Origin: Gammaproteobacteria bacterium
GTDB taxonomy: Bacteria; Pseudomonadota; Gammaproteobacteria; Enterobacterales; Alteromonadaceae
DNA: 20,548 bases
NCBI GenBank assembly: GCA_027484495.1
Contig: JAIXSW010000519.1
Span: forward strand, 1-20,548
Direction of reading: 5' to 3'
The position numbers and the translations under genes were made by a program. Each line of letters begins with the position of its first letter. Position 1 is the stretch's first letter. Of the stretch, positions 7,061 through 15,572 are shown piece after piece. The notes below the pieces were generated by a model. That model saw only the letters and a program-made list of their open reading frames with translations, was not told where the DNA came from and did no database searches.

Positions 7061-7977
7061 TAACCGGCACTCACAGCGGTGTTTACCGGCATCACGACAA
7101 AACGACCATGGAATTCTGCCAGCAGCCGCTCGCCCTGAGTTAACCGCACCAACAGCTGTTGGCGTACGCGCCGGCCCTGAGTCAGCACCGCCAGATCACC
7201 GACAGCATCGAGCAATTGCACTTGGGCACGGGCATCTTGCTGCACCGGCGCCAGATAACGAATATCAGCATCAGCCAGCACAATGTCCCCTTGCAGACCG
7301 AGCGCCTGCAGTTGCAGCCAGATCAGGCCCCAGCCGGTTAAGGTCAGCAAACTGTAGATACTGCCGGCAAACATGGTGTGATGCAGATTTTTATTCGGCG
7401 CCAGCGGCGCCTGACAGGCCAGCAGATTGCCATCAAACTGCATGATCTGCAGCTGCATAAAAGCCGACAACGGAATCGTCTGGTGCCAGGTTTGTTGCAA
7501 ATCGGCACACCAGCGGCTGAGTTGTTGTGCATCGCCGGCCAGACGCAGCCGTTTAGTCATCTGCTGATGCGGGATCCCATACAATGGTTCCAGTGGTTTA
7601 CCGGCGTTAAAGCCAAGTTTCTGATAAAACACGAAGGCGTTTTCGCGGGCATTGAGTGTCAGCCGATCGCAGCCCCATGCCAGCCCTTGCAGCTCCAGCG
7701 CTCGCAATACCAGTGCACCAAGGCCTTTGCCGCGGGCAGATTCGGCCACCGCCATATAACGCACCTGGCACCAGCCATCACTCAACTGATGCACCCGGCC
7801 GACAGCCAGCAGCTGACCATCGGCCGCCCGAATCATGCGATGGGCACTGCTGGCTTCCAGCTCATCCTGCTCCGACCCCGGCGGTTGTCCCCACGGCTGG
7901 CGTAACACCTGATAACGCAGTTGATAATAATCCAGCCAATCCTGCGCATTTTGCGGACTCGTCACCTGATACTGCAT
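7060..7977 (-). CDS. yiiD: GNAT acetyltransferase fused to hotdog domain, YiiD/MadA-like
   Basis: The 305-residue product has two domains. An N-terminal GNAT domain (about residues 1-143) carries the acetyl-CoA loop RGKGLG at 82-87 and the typical ending NAFVFYQKLGF. The C-terminal hotdog-fold domain (about 150-300) contains NKNLHHTMFAGSIYSLLTLTGW, the usual hotdog helix. In E. coli the homologue next to dtd is YiiD (FabY/MadA), reported as a malonyl-ACP decarboxylase that can start fatty acid synthesis; the same role is inferred here. The open frame extends to 8073, but the ATG at 7977 is preceded by AGAGGTG at good spacing, and the extension would lie within dtd. The start is 19 nt after the dtd stop, and the gene overlaps yeeZ by one base. 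Confidence 0.88.
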   Translation of the reverse strand: MQYQVTSPQNAQDWLDYYQLRYQVLRQPWGQPPGSEQDELEASSAHRMIRAADGQLLAVGRVHQLSDGWCQVRYMAVAESARGKGLGALVLRALELQGLAWGCDRLTLNARENAFVFYQKLGFNAGKPLEPLYGIPHQQMTKRLRLAGDAQQLSRWCADLQQTWHQTIPLSAFMQLQIMQFDGNLLACQAPLAPNKNLHHTMFAGSIYSLLTLTGWGLIWLQLQALGLQGDIVLADADIRYLAPVQQDARAQVQLLDAVGDLAVLTQGRRVRQQLLVRLTQGERLLAEFHGRFVVMPVNTAVSAG

Positions 7978-7996
7978 CCAACACCTCTTAATTGAC

Positions 7997-8446
7997 TCAG
8001 GCCGCCGGAGGCACCTGCAGCCAGAATGTGACCGGGCCATCATTGACCAGACCCACTTGCATGTCGGCACCAAACTGGCCGGTCGCCACCGTCAGTCCCT
8101 GCGCGCGACAATAAGCAACGAACTGCAGATACATCGGCTCGGCCACTTCCGGCCGTGCCGCCGGAGTAAAACTCGGCCGCAAACCCGAATTAGTGTCTGC
8201 CGCCAGGGTAAATTGCGACACCACCAGCAGTTGACCGCCGGCCTGCTGCACATTCAGATTCATTTTGCCGGCTTCATCACTGAATAAACGATATTTCAGC
8301 ACTTTGTCGGCCAGCTTGTGCAGCTCCACCGTCGTATCACCGGCTTCTACGCCGAGCAACACCAGCATGCCGCTGCCAATTGCCCCGACCACTTCGTTGC
8401 CCACTGTGACATCAGCGCGCCGCACGCGCTGGATCAACGCAATCAT
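7997..8446 (-). CDS. dtd: D-aminoacyl-tRNA deacylase
   Basis: Dtd cleaves D-amino acids (and glycine mischarged on tRNA-Ala) from tRNA, protecting translation. At 149 residues it is full length. Both family signatures are present: SQFTLAADT at 77-85 and the cross-subunit NDGPVTF (Gly137-Pro138) at 135-141. The ATG overlaps the pip stop as ATGA, indicating translational coupling. The dtd-yiiD order matches E. coli. Confidence 0.96.
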   Translation of the reverse strand: MIALIQRVRRADVTVGNEVVGAIGSGMLVLLGVEAGDTTVELHKLADKVLKYRLFSDEAGKMNLNVQQAGGQLLVVSQFTLAADTNSGLRPSFTPAARPEVAEPMYLQFVAYCRAQGLTVATGQFGADMQVGLVNDGPVTFWLQVPPAA

Positions 8447-9405
8447 GGCGCCTCCCGTAAACGATTTGCCAGCTGGAGCGATGCATCGTACAACGCACGG
8501 CTGATGCCGGTTTCACTGGCAGAATGTCCGGCGTTGGCAACGATGGTCAGCACCGAATCGGGCCAGGCCTGCTGTAAAGTCCAGGCATTTTCCAGCTTAC
8601 AGACAATGTCGTACCGGCCATGCACAATGTAACAAGGCAAATGCTGCACCTTACCAAGCTCCGCCATCAACTGATCCGGACGCAAAAAACAATGATGCAG
8701 GAAATAATGGTTTTCAATCCGCGCCAATGGCAACGCAGACTCCGGCTCGGTAGCGCCGTCGCGCATTGCCGTATTGGGTAACAAGGTGGCAACCCGAGCT
8801 TCCCATAAACTCCAGGCCTGCGCGGCATGCAACTGTGTAGTCGTATCGGGATGCTGTAACAGCTGCTGATAAGCGACCAGAATATCCAGGCCTTTCAACG
8901 CGGCCACCGGCGCAAAAAAATCGGCAAAATAATCCGGGAACAATTGACTGGCACCGCCACCGGGTCGGTACAACCAGTCGATATCTTCAGGGCGGCCGAG
9001 GAAAATACCCCGCAGGATCAGGCCGAGGCAGTGCTCCGGGTATTGTTCGGCATACGCCAGCGCAAGCGTGCTGCCCCAGCTGCCACCAGCCACCACCCAA
9101 CGGTTGATGCCCAGATGTTGCCGGATCGCCTCGATATCACCGACCAGGTCCTGTGTCGTATTGTGCTCCAGACTGGCAAAAGGGGTTGATTGACCACAAC
9201 CACGCTGATCAAACAACACAATCCGGTACTGCTGCGGATCAAACAACGTGCGCTGGAACGGTGAACAACCGCCACCGGGGCCGCCATGACACATCAGCAC
9301 CGGAATTCCCTGCGGATTACCACTTTGCTCCAGATACAACCGGTGACCATGCGGCCGTGGCAGAAATTCACTGTGGTAACAATCAACAGGTTCAGTGCGA
9401 TACAT
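8443..9405 (-). CDS. pip: Prolyl iminopeptidase (proline aminopeptidase, alpha/beta hydrolase)
   Basis: Pip removes N-terminal proline from peptides in the cytoplasm. The 320-residue sequence fits the S33 family: the HGGPGGG oxyanion segment at 40-46, the DQRGCGQS motif, nucleophile Ser109 in GGSWGS, Asp266 in GRYDIV and His294 in NAGHSASE. The ATG at 9405 has GGAG upstream (GACGGAGTCTTCTG-ATG) and lies inside the 3' end of yihY (14-nt overlap). In E. coli no pip gene separates yihY from dtd, so this insertion is characteristic of this lineage. Confidence 0.95.
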   Translation of the reverse strand: MYRTEPVDCYHSEFLPRPHGHRLYLEQSGNPQGIPVLMCHGGPGGGCSPFQRTLFDPQQYRIVLFDQRGCGQSTPFASLEHNTTQDLVGDIEAIRQHLGINRWVVAGGSWGSTLALAYAEQYPEHCLGLILRGIFLGRPEDIDWLYRPGGGASQLFPDYFADFFAPVAALKGLDILVAYQQLLQHPDTTTQLHAAQAWSLWEARVATLLPNTAMRDGATEPESALPLARIENHYFLHHCFLRPDQLMAELGKVQHLPCYIVHGRYDIVCKLENAWTLQQAWPDSVLTIVANAGHSASETGISRALYDASLQLANRLREAP

Positions 9406-10327
9406 CAGAAGACTCCGTCAGCACAGCACCCGGCGCCGCAGCTACTGGCTGTGCCCGCTGGGTTTTATGCTGCAATAACTGCAATGCCCGGCAGTGTTGT
9501 TCCTGTAAAAGAGCCGTCAGCTCGGCGCCAATCAACACCACCAGCCAGGATAAATAAATCCAGACAAATAAAATCGGTACCAGCGCCAACGCGCCATAAA
9601 TTGCCTGATAGGACGGGAAATGTTGGATATAGAGTGCAAATCCGTTTTTCAGCATCTCGAATAAGATACTGGCCAGCAAAGCCCCCCAAAAGGCATAGCC
9701 ATAGCGAACTTTGATATTGGGTACCAGCTGATACAGCATAAAAAACGCCAGCAATGACATGCCATAGGGCGTAAACGACAGCAGGAAATTCGATAAACCG
9801 GGCGTGTAATCGTCTGCCAGGTGGCTCAGCGACGCCAGATAAGAGGTCAGCGCAATCGAACTACCCAGCAAAATAGGGCCGAGCGTCAGGATCATCCAAT
9901 AGATCGATAACGAAATCATCAGCCGCGGCCGTTTTTGCACGCGCCAGATCTTATTCAGTGTCTTGTCGATATTGTGGATCAGCATCAGTGCGACCAATAC
10001 GAGAAACAACACGCCAACGGTGGTCATCTGACCGATGTTTTCGACAAAGCCGTTGATATAGGTCTGAATTTCCTGGCCACGCGACGGCACTATGTTCGCG
10101 TATACAAAAGCCTCTATTTCACTACGCAGGCCGGCAAACATCGGGAACGCATTCAGTACCGAAAATGCCACAGCAACCAGCGGCACCAGCGACAAAATCG
10201 AAATATATGCCAGATAACCACCAATCATACCGATTTGGTCGTGCTGACAACGTTGCAGATAAAGGCGGCAAAAACGCACACTGTTCAACCCAAGGGTCAC
10301 AGTGCGCTGAATCATCGAATCGGGCAT
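9392..10327 (-). CDS. yihY: Inner membrane protein YihY, BrkB family
   Basis: This is a polytopic inner membrane protein of the YihY/BrkB (UPF0761) family, once mislabelled ribonuclease BN; its transport or other function is not established. Sequence landmarks match E. coli YihY: GYLAYISILSLVPLVAVAFSVLNAFPMF, the NIDKTLNKIWR loop, YWMILTLGP, and FPSYQAIYGALALVPILFVWIY, with about six hydrophobic helices and a variable C-terminal tail. The open frame starts at a GTG at 10348 without a good ribosome site. Two adjacent ATGs at 10330 and 10327 follow AGGACAGG, and 10327 has the better spacing, giving 311 residues. It is the first gene of the five-gene operon and overlaps pip. Confidence 0.92.
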   Translation of the reverse strand: MPDSMIQRTVTLGLNSVRFCRLYLQRCQHDQIGMIGGYLAYISILSLVPLVAVAFSVLNAFPMFAGLRSEIEAFVYANIVPSRGQEIQTYINGFVENIGQMTTVGVLFLVLVALMLIHNIDKTLNKIWRVQKRPRLMISLSIYWMILTLGPILLGSSIALTSYLASLSHLADDYTPGLSNFLLSFTPYGMSLLAFFMLYQLVPNIKVRYGYAFWGALLASILFEMLKNGFALYIQHFPSYQAIYGALALVPILFVWIYLSWLVVLIGAELTALLQEQHCRALQLLQHKTQRAQPVAAAPGAVLTESSDVSH

Positions 10328-10406
10328 CATCCTGTCCTGAGCAGACACCTGTCTGGGTGCCGGAACCTGCAGACTACCACAAAGCGCCCCGGTCCCGGCA
10401 AGCAGG

Positions 10407-11450
10407 CTACTGTTGTTGCAGTGTCACACCTTTGCTTTGTGCCAGCGCCTGACTGGATTTCTCCACCAACGCATCACCTTGTTGGTCGATAAACAGCACT
10501 TTCAGACCAAGTTCATCTGCCACTTTAAGCCCGGCTTCACTGCCCAGACATAAAAACGCGGTCGACCAGGCATCACCAAAAGTGGCATTGTCGATCAATA
10601 CCGTGGTCGATACCGTATTGTGTCGTACTGGCGCACCAGCACGCGCGTCCAGCACATGGCTGAAACGCTGGCCATCGGCATCAAAATAATGCCGGTAGGT
10701 GCCGGATGTCATAATAGCCAGAGGTTCATCCTGGTTGACGATGATGATTTTCTGCAAATGTTGTTCACCAGGTAATGGCTTTTCAATCGCGACCTTCCAC
10801 GGTTGGCCTGCTGGCTTTTTGCCGCGGACCTGCAATTCCCCACCGACCTCAACCAGATAGTTGGTTACACCGGCTTGTTCCAGCAGCGCAGCCAGCTTGC
10901 GCACGGTATAGCCCTGAGCAATAGATGACACATCAACCCGCATCTGACCGATGGCTTTGCTCATTTCACCATTGGGCGTTGTGGTGATTTTTTCCATACC
11001 AACCAACTGCATCGTCTGGCTGATTTGCGCTGGTGTCGGCTGATTAAACTTATCTGCTTTAAACCCCCAGAGTTCAAACAGCGGCTTGACGGTCAGGTCG
11101 TAGCAGCCGTGACTGGCTTTGGTTACCGTTCGGGCATCTTCCACCAGCCCGACCAATTCAGCGCCGACTGTTTGCAGATCAGTGTGCTGAGCCGCATTAA
11201 ACTGTTCAATGGTGGAATCTGGCCGGTAATTCGACATCGCTAAATCGATGCGATCCAGCTCCTTAACGACCTGTTGTTGCAAATCCGCGGCCTTGACCTG
11301 TGAGTCGGTCCAATAACTGATGTTGTAGGTTGAACCTTGCGCCGGACCGGAAAAACGCTGGATCGGATCAGCTGGCGTGCAACTCAGTAACACCAGAGGC
11401 AGAAAGACCGCGGCACAACGGCCTGTAAACGAAGAAAATTTGGCAGACAT
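10407..11450 (-). CDS. apbE: FAD:protein FMN transferase, lipoprotein
   Basis: ApbE covalently attaches FMN to threonine residues of periplasmic or membrane flavoproteins such as NqrB/NqrC and RnfG/RnfD. The 347-residue precursor has a lipoprotein signal with lipobox LLSC and Cys24 as the lipidation site. Family motifs follow: QGSTYNISYW, DVSSIAQGYTV, LVEVGGELQVRGK, TSGTYRHYF, FSHVLDARAGAPV and the metal/FAD segment GDAWSTAFLCLG. The ATG at 11450 has AGAAG upstream. It is 66 nt downstream of the TPR response regulator gene and 79 nt before yihY, all on one strand; whether it is cotranscribed with either is unclear. No flavoprotein target gene is visible nearby. Confidence 0.95.
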   Translation of the reverse strand: MSAKFSSFTGRCAAVFLPLVLLSCTPADPIQRFSGPAQGSTYNISYWTDSQVKAADLQQQVVKELDRIDLAMSNYRPDSTIEQFNAAQHTDLQTVGAELVGLVEDARTVTKASHGCYDLTVKPLFELWGFKADKFNQPTPAQISQTMQLVGMEKITTTPNGEMSKAIGQMRVDVSSIAQGYTVRKLAALLEQAGVTNYLVEVGGELQVRGKKPAGQPWKVAIEKPLPGEQHLQKIIIVNQDEPLAIMTSGTYRHYFDADGQRFSHVLDARAGAPVRHNTVSTTVLIDNATFGDAWSTAFLCLGSEAGLKVADELGLKVLFIDQQGDALVEKSSQALAQSKGVTLQQQ

Positions 11451-11475
11451 CGATGCTTCTCATTGCAGGAAAACC

Positions 11476-11497
11476 GGCGCAGTGTAATTTATGCGCC
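11476..11497 (-). promoter_or_regulatory. Hairpin between response regulator and apbE
   Basis: On the minus strand GGCGCA and TGCGCC form a 6-bp stem with a 10-nt A/T-rich loop, followed by GGTTTTCC. It resembles a weak terminator or attenuator placed 20 nt after the response regulator stop. The T-run is only four bases, so complete termination is doubtful. Confidence 0.3.
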
Positions 11498-11516
11498 ACT
11501 GAAATGCCAGTCAGGT

Positions 11517-13127
11517 TCAGAGGTCCAGATGGCCCATAATTACCTGATAGCGTTTTTGTTGATCGGCCGGCAACTGCCCTGCCGCAATCAGATCGATACA
11601 GTGCTGCGCTAACGCTTTCAAATCGCCATTCAGGGTCTGGCGCATACTCAGCGCCTGCAGCAAATTCAATGCAATATTGACATTCGCTGGCATCGATTCC
11701 AGCGCAGTGCGAAAATAATCGATGGCCATCGAAAAATCGCCATTGCCATATGCCTGCATGCCGGCCGCATTGCGTTCCATCAATTGTTGGCGCAATTGCT
11801 GATGTTGCTTCTGCTCATGCTGCATCATCAGGGTGATGGCACTGCAATACAGATTATCGTCTTGCGTTAATGCCGACAGCGCGGCCATATAGTGGTCACA
11901 CATCGCTAGATTGCCGGCTTCAAAATAGGCTCGGGCGCGGTCCAGCATCGCTGCCGGCGATAAGTGCTTTTCCAGACTGAGCTGCTCACTGTATTCCAGC
12001 AATTGCAGCGCCTCTTTGGTTTTCCCTTCCAGCAACGCAATACGTGCATCGATCACCAGCCGGTCATGTTCAAAACTGGCCGGATGGAAGCGTTTTTTGA
12101 TAGTTGTCAGAAATGTATCCAGCCGGCGCATGGTTTCTGCCCGCCCCTTGGGCTCTTGGTCTTTCGCCTGCTCCAGCAATGCGCGGGCAAAATTGAGCAT
12201 ATTGTCAGCAGTGTCATACATTGAATAACGGGCAGCTGTCAGCAAGCGCTGGTGCACTTGCACCGCTAAGTCTTTGCGGTTATCAATCACCGCCAGCGTC
12301 GCCAGCACGTGTTGGCGCAAATAGTTGCGTGGAGAAGTTTTAGCAACTTGTTCAACCGCCGCCAGCGCGGCAGCCGGCTTTTGCTGGCTGATGTACAGGC
12401 GGGTCAGCCAGTCCAGCGCTTCAATTCTCGTTTCTGCTTGTCCGGACAACAGCTGTAACGCAACTTCCGCCTCGTCACTACGCCCCTGATAACCATAGAT
12501 CACCGCTAAACCCAGCCGCGCCCAGGCAAAATCCCGCACGGTCAGCGCCCAGTGATACAAGTGTTCGGCTTCATCAAAGCGTTCTAACCGCACCAGCAGT
12601 TCCGCTTTGAGCCGGGTCGCATGCAGCGCATATTTGCTGCGATGATCAACCACATGATCACAGGCCAGCACGGCATCATTGTATTCGCGTAGTTGAATCG
12701 CCTGATAAGCCAGTTTCAGCGCTTGTTTAATGTGATAGGCACGGGTGATACGACGTTCCAGTTCGGCGTAGCTGAACGGTTTCAGCAGATAATCATCCGG
12801 CTGATATTCAACAATGCCATACACCGCCTGACGCTGACGTTCGGCACTGACCACCAGAAAACAACATTCAGCTTTTAACAGCTGTTCGGTGCGCAGCACC
12901 TCAAATAACTGGTAGCCATCCCGCCCGACGCCCAAATGGAAGTCACACAGAATAAAATCAAAAGGAATACGCCGGCAATTGGACAGCGCCATCTCGGCAT
13001 CTCGCGCCAGCGTCACATCATCAAAACCAATCATCAGTAGCATACTTTTGAAATAGCTGCGGATTTGGTCAGAATCATCCACCACCAGCACAGTTTTGTT
13101 TTTATAAAACGACCGGCGCGAGGTCAT
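11517..13127 (-). CDS. Response regulator with long TPR-like helical region
   Basis: The 536-residue product begins with a CheY-like receiver domain: acidic pair Asp17/Asp18, phosphoacceptor Asp62 (FILCDFHLG), Ser94 and Lys116 (LLKPF). The remainder, about residues 140-536, is helical and TPR-like (for example AEHLYHWALTVRDFAWARLGLA and AYGNGDFSMAIDYFRTALE). I see no DNA-binding, kinase or GGDEF output domain, so phosphorylation probably controls a protein interaction. The frame is open to 13223, but that extension enters the typA terminator. The ATG at 13127, with GGAG ten bases upstream and MTSRRSFYKNKTVLVVDD as start, is preferred. An 8-bp inverted repeat abuts the ribosome site. No partner kinase is encoded next to it. 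Proteins of this type occur in Shewanella and relatives without a named function. Confidence 0.88.
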   Translation of the reverse strand: MTSRRSFYKNKTVLVVDDSDQIRSYFKSMLLMIGFDDVTLARDAEMALSNCRRIPFDFILCDFHLGVGRDGYQLFEVLRTEQLLKAECCFLVVSAERQRQAVYGIVEYQPDDYLLKPFSYAELERRITRAYHIKQALKLAYQAIQLREYNDAVLACDHVVDHRSKYALHATRLKAELLVRLERFDEAEHLYHWALTVRDFAWARLGLAVIYGYQGRSDEAEVALQLLSGQAETRIEALDWLTRLYISQQKPAAALAAVEQVAKTSPRNYLRQHVLATLAVIDNRKDLAVQVHQRLLTAARYSMYDTADNMLNFARALLEQAKDQEPKGRAETMRRLDTFLTTIKKRFHPASFEHDRLVIDARIALLEGKTKEALQLLEYSEQLSLEKHLSPAAMLDRARAYFEAGNLAMCDHYMAALSALTQDDNLYCSAITLMMQHEQKQHQQLRQQLMERNAAGMQAYGNGDFSMAIDYFRTALESMPANVNIALNLLQALSMRQTLNGDLKALAQHCIDLIAAGQLPADQQKRYQVIMGHLDL

Positions 13128-13215
13128 TGTGGCAAAGCTCCGTGCAACAGATGAGTGACATTTCCTTGCGTTGCACGATACACAGCATTGGCTGGCATCG
13201 CCAGCTCTTTGTCCC

Positions 13216-13246
13216 AAAAACAAAACCCGCGCCTGGGCGCGGGTTT
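13216..13246 (-). terminator. Intrinsic terminator of typA
   Basis: On the minus strand, 18 nt past the typA stop, AAACCCGCGC pairs with GCGCGGGTTT around a short CAGG-type loop, followed by TTTTGTTTTT. The stem is perfect and G+C-rich, and the T-rich tail makes the direction clear. Confidence 0.93.
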
Positions 13247-13264
13247 ATTCATTCACAACCGGAA

Positions 13265-15085
13265 TTAAGCGCGGCTGGCGCGTTTACGGTCGTTCTCTGT
13301 CAGGTGACGTTTACGGATCCGGATTGACTGTGGCGTCACTTCAACCAGCTCGTCATCATCGATAAACTCCAGCGCCTGCTCCAGTGTGTAGCGGATTGGC
13401 GGCACTAAGTTAATCGCTTCATCAGTACCTGAAGCACGAACGTTCGTCAGCTGTTTACCTTTCAGGCAGTTCACTGTTAAGTCGTTGCTACGGCTGTGAA
13501 TACCGATAATCTGGCCTTCGTATACTTCATCAGCATGACCGATGAACATCCGACCACGTTCCTGCAGAGAGAAAATCGCATAACCAGCGGCTTTACCCAT
13601 CGCATTTGAAATCAGCACGCCGTTCATGCGCAGACCGATATTACCGCCTTTATGAGGACCATAATGATCAAAGCTGTTGTACATCAGGCCTGTACCTGAA
13701 GTCAGTGTCATGAACTCAGTACGGAAACCAATCAGACCACGGCTTGGCATTTGGAAATCCATCCGGATGCGGCCTTTGCCGTCTGGCTGCATATTGGTCA
13801 TTTCCGCTTTACGCTCGCCCATTTTCTCCATGATAGAGCCCTGGTGCTGCTCTTCCACGTCGATAGTGACGTTTTCGATTGGTTCCATTTTCTCGCCATC
13901 GACCACTTTCATGATCACTTCAGGACGAGATACAGCCAGTTCGAAACCTTCACGGCGCATGTTTTCAATTAACACGCCTAAGTGCAGTTCACCACGGCCT
14001 GATACTTTGAACTTGTCACCGTCTTCGGTTTCTTCAACGCGCAGCGCGACGTTGTGTTTCAGTTCATGGTTCAGACGCTCGAGAATTTGACGTGAAGTAA
14101 CAAATTTGCCTTCTTTACCAGCGAATGGTGAAGTGTTGACCTGGAACGTCATGGTCACGGTCGGCTCATCCACTTGTAATGGTGGTAATGCCTCAAGGCT
14201 GGTTGGCGCACAGATAGTGTCAGAAATTTTCAGGTCGCCTAAACCAGTGAATGCGATGATGTCACCGGCGTTCGCTTCCTGAGTATCAATACGTTCCAAA
14301 CCTAAGTAGGTGAACACCTGGCCCACTTTACCATTCCGCTTCGAACCGTCAGCGCCTAAAACGGTCACTTGCTGGTTGACACGTAAGGTACCGCGTTTGA
14401 TCCGGCCAATACCGATAATACCGAGGTAGCTGGAGTAATCTAACTGAGATACCTGGATCTGCGTGTCGCCATCGAGTTCAACTTTCGGTGGGGCGACGTG
14501 CTCAATGATTGCAGCGAACAAGTCATTGATATCTGTTTTTGGTTCGTTGTAATCAAGCGTCGCCCAACCATTGATGGCTGATGCGTAAACGATTGGGAAA
14601 TCTAATTGCTCGTCAGTCGCGCCTAAGTTGTCGAACAGATCGAATACCTGGTCGATAACCCAATCCGGACGTGCACCCGGACGGTCAATTTTGTTCACAA
14701 CAACAATTGGTTTTAAACCGTGGGCGAAAGCTTTTTGTGTGACGAAGCGAGTTTGTGGCATTGGGCCTTCAACCGCATCGACTAATAATAATACTGAGTC
14801 AGCCATCGACAGAACGCGCTCAACTTCACCACCGAAATCGGCGTGGCCTGGTGTGTCCAGGATGTTGATCTGATAGCCGTTCCACCGTACCGAAGTGTTT
14901 TTAGCCAGGATGGTAATACCGCGCTCGGATTCCTGCGCGTTTGAATCCATCATCCGTTCCTGCAATTTAGCGCGGGCATCGAAAGTGCCGGACTGTTGCA
15001 GTAATTTGTCAACAAGTGTAGTTTTACCGTGGTCAACGTGCGCGATAATGGCGATATTACGCAACTTGCTGATATCATAAGACAT
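13265..15085 (-). CDS. typA: Translational GTPase TypA/BipA
   Basis: TypA is a ribosome-associated GTPase related to EF-G and LepA, needed for large-subunit assembly at low temperature and for stress responses. At 606 residues it is full length. GTPase motifs are intact: G1 AHVDHGKTT at 15-23, switch region ERGITI at 54-59, G3 DTPGH at 77-81, G4 NKID at 131-134 and G5 SAINGW. The C-terminal part carries GRGELHLGVLIENMRREG and MPSRGLIGFR, typical of TypA rather than LepA. The gene is divergent from glnA, as in E. coli. The Shine-Dalgarno sequence is weak. Codon use is more biased (GGT, CGT, GAA, CTG) than in neighbouring genes, as expected for high expression. Confidence 0.97.
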   Translation of the reverse strand: MSYDISKLRNIAIIAHVDHGKTTLVDKLLQQSGTFDARAKLQERMMDSNAQESERGITILAKNTSVRWNGYQINILDTPGHADFGGEVERVLSMADSVLLLVDAVEGPMPQTRFVTQKAFAHGLKPIVVVNKIDRPGARPDWVIDQVFDLFDNLGATDEQLDFPIVYASAINGWATLDYNEPKTDINDLFAAIIEHVAPPKVELDGDTQIQVSQLDYSSYLGIIGIGRIKRGTLRVNQQVTVLGADGSKRNGKVGQVFTYLGLERIDTQEANAGDIIAFTGLGDLKISDTICAPTSLEALPPLQVDEPTVTMTFQVNTSPFAGKEGKFVTSRQILERLNHELKHNVALRVEETEDGDKFKVSGRGELHLGVLIENMRREGFELAVSRPEVIMKVVDGEKMEPIENVTIDVEEQHQGSIMEKMGERKAEMTNMQPDGKGRIRMDFQMPSRGLIGFRTEFMTLTSGTGLMYNSFDHYGPHKGGNIGLRMNGVLISNAMGKAAGYAIFSLQERGRMFIGHADEVYEGQIIGIHSRSNDLTVNCLKGKQLTNVRASGTDEAINLVPPIRYTLEQALEFIDDDELVEVTPQSIRIRKRHLTENDRKRASRA

Positions 15086-15168
15086 TTATTTGGTACTCGC
15101 TTAGTGAAGTGTAAATGTGTACCCGCCTGTAGTATCCCACCGCAAGTACCCGAAAAATTTGTGCGCGC

Positions 15169-15197
15169 ATTTTACCTGCTTTAGCTCTGGCTGGGAA
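15169..15197 (-). promoter_or_regulatory. Candidate sigma-70 promoter of typA
   Basis: On the minus strand TTCCCA (15197-15192), a 17-bp spacer and TAAAAT (15174-15169) lie about 84 bp upstream of the typA start. The -10 differs from consensus at one position and the -35 at two. This is an assignment by eye. Confidence 0.4.
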
Positions 15198-15472
15198 ATT
15201 TATCTGGCAGCCTGCTGCTGCTTTTTTCATCAACACCAGCACGAATGCAGGTTTGCGGGCAGCGCCACAATATGCAACTCAAGCAAAACTCCTGCCAGTA
15301 TGACAGTCATCTGACTACTCTGCGCTAAAAGCCGGCACATTCAGGACGTAATGGGATATCTCCTTAGCGGGTCTCAGATTATTTTTTATCGTGACGCAGA
15401 TCTGCGCTGAATTCTTGCTATCGTTAGCGCTGCCGTCACCACTGCACAGAAGCAGGGCATTTTCGGCAGTAT

Positions 15473-15489
15473 CGCACCATTTAAGTGCG
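15473..15489. promoter_or_regulatory. NtrC binding site 1 upstream of glnA
   Basis: CGCACCATTTAAGTGCG matches the NtrC box TGCACCA-N3-TGGTGCA in dyad layout (GCAC ... GTGC). It is centred about 119 bp upstream of the predicted sigma-54 start and exactly 21 bp from the second site, placing both on the same face of the helix for cooperative NtrC binding. Confidence 0.75.
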
Positions 15490-15493
15490 CTAA

Positions 15494-15510
15494 CGCATCA
15501 TTTTGGTGCA
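15494..15510. promoter_or_regulatory. NtrC binding site 2 upstream of glnA
   Basis: CGCATCATTTTGGTGCA has a perfect right half (TGGTGCA) and a left half with two deviations from the NtrC consensus. It is centred near -98 relative to the predicted start. Together with site 1 it forms an enhancer equivalent to the pair at E. coli glnAp2. Confidence 0.8.
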
Positions 15511-15572
15511 TTTTAGACTAAATCCGTCAGGGTTGTGCCGTGTATATTTTTAAAAATCATACACTTAAGAAT

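Noticed and set aside
7378..7905. 175-codon plus-strand frame inside the yiiD-like gene
   Set aside because: Antisense shadow of a two-domain protein with intact motifs; no independent support.
9935..10492. 185-codon plus-strand frame across yihY and the end of apbE
   Set aside because: Opposite strand to two clearly conserved genes, with no ribosome site or domain signature.
11476..11497. Full intrinsic terminator separating the response regulator from apbE
   Set aside because: The stem is only 6 bp with a 10-nt loop and four T residues, so it is listed as a weak hairpin rather than a terminator.
13128..13223. N-terminal extension of the TPR response regulator
   Set aside because: It would start inside the typA terminator and adds a sequence unlike receiver domains; ATG 13127 has a ribosome site.
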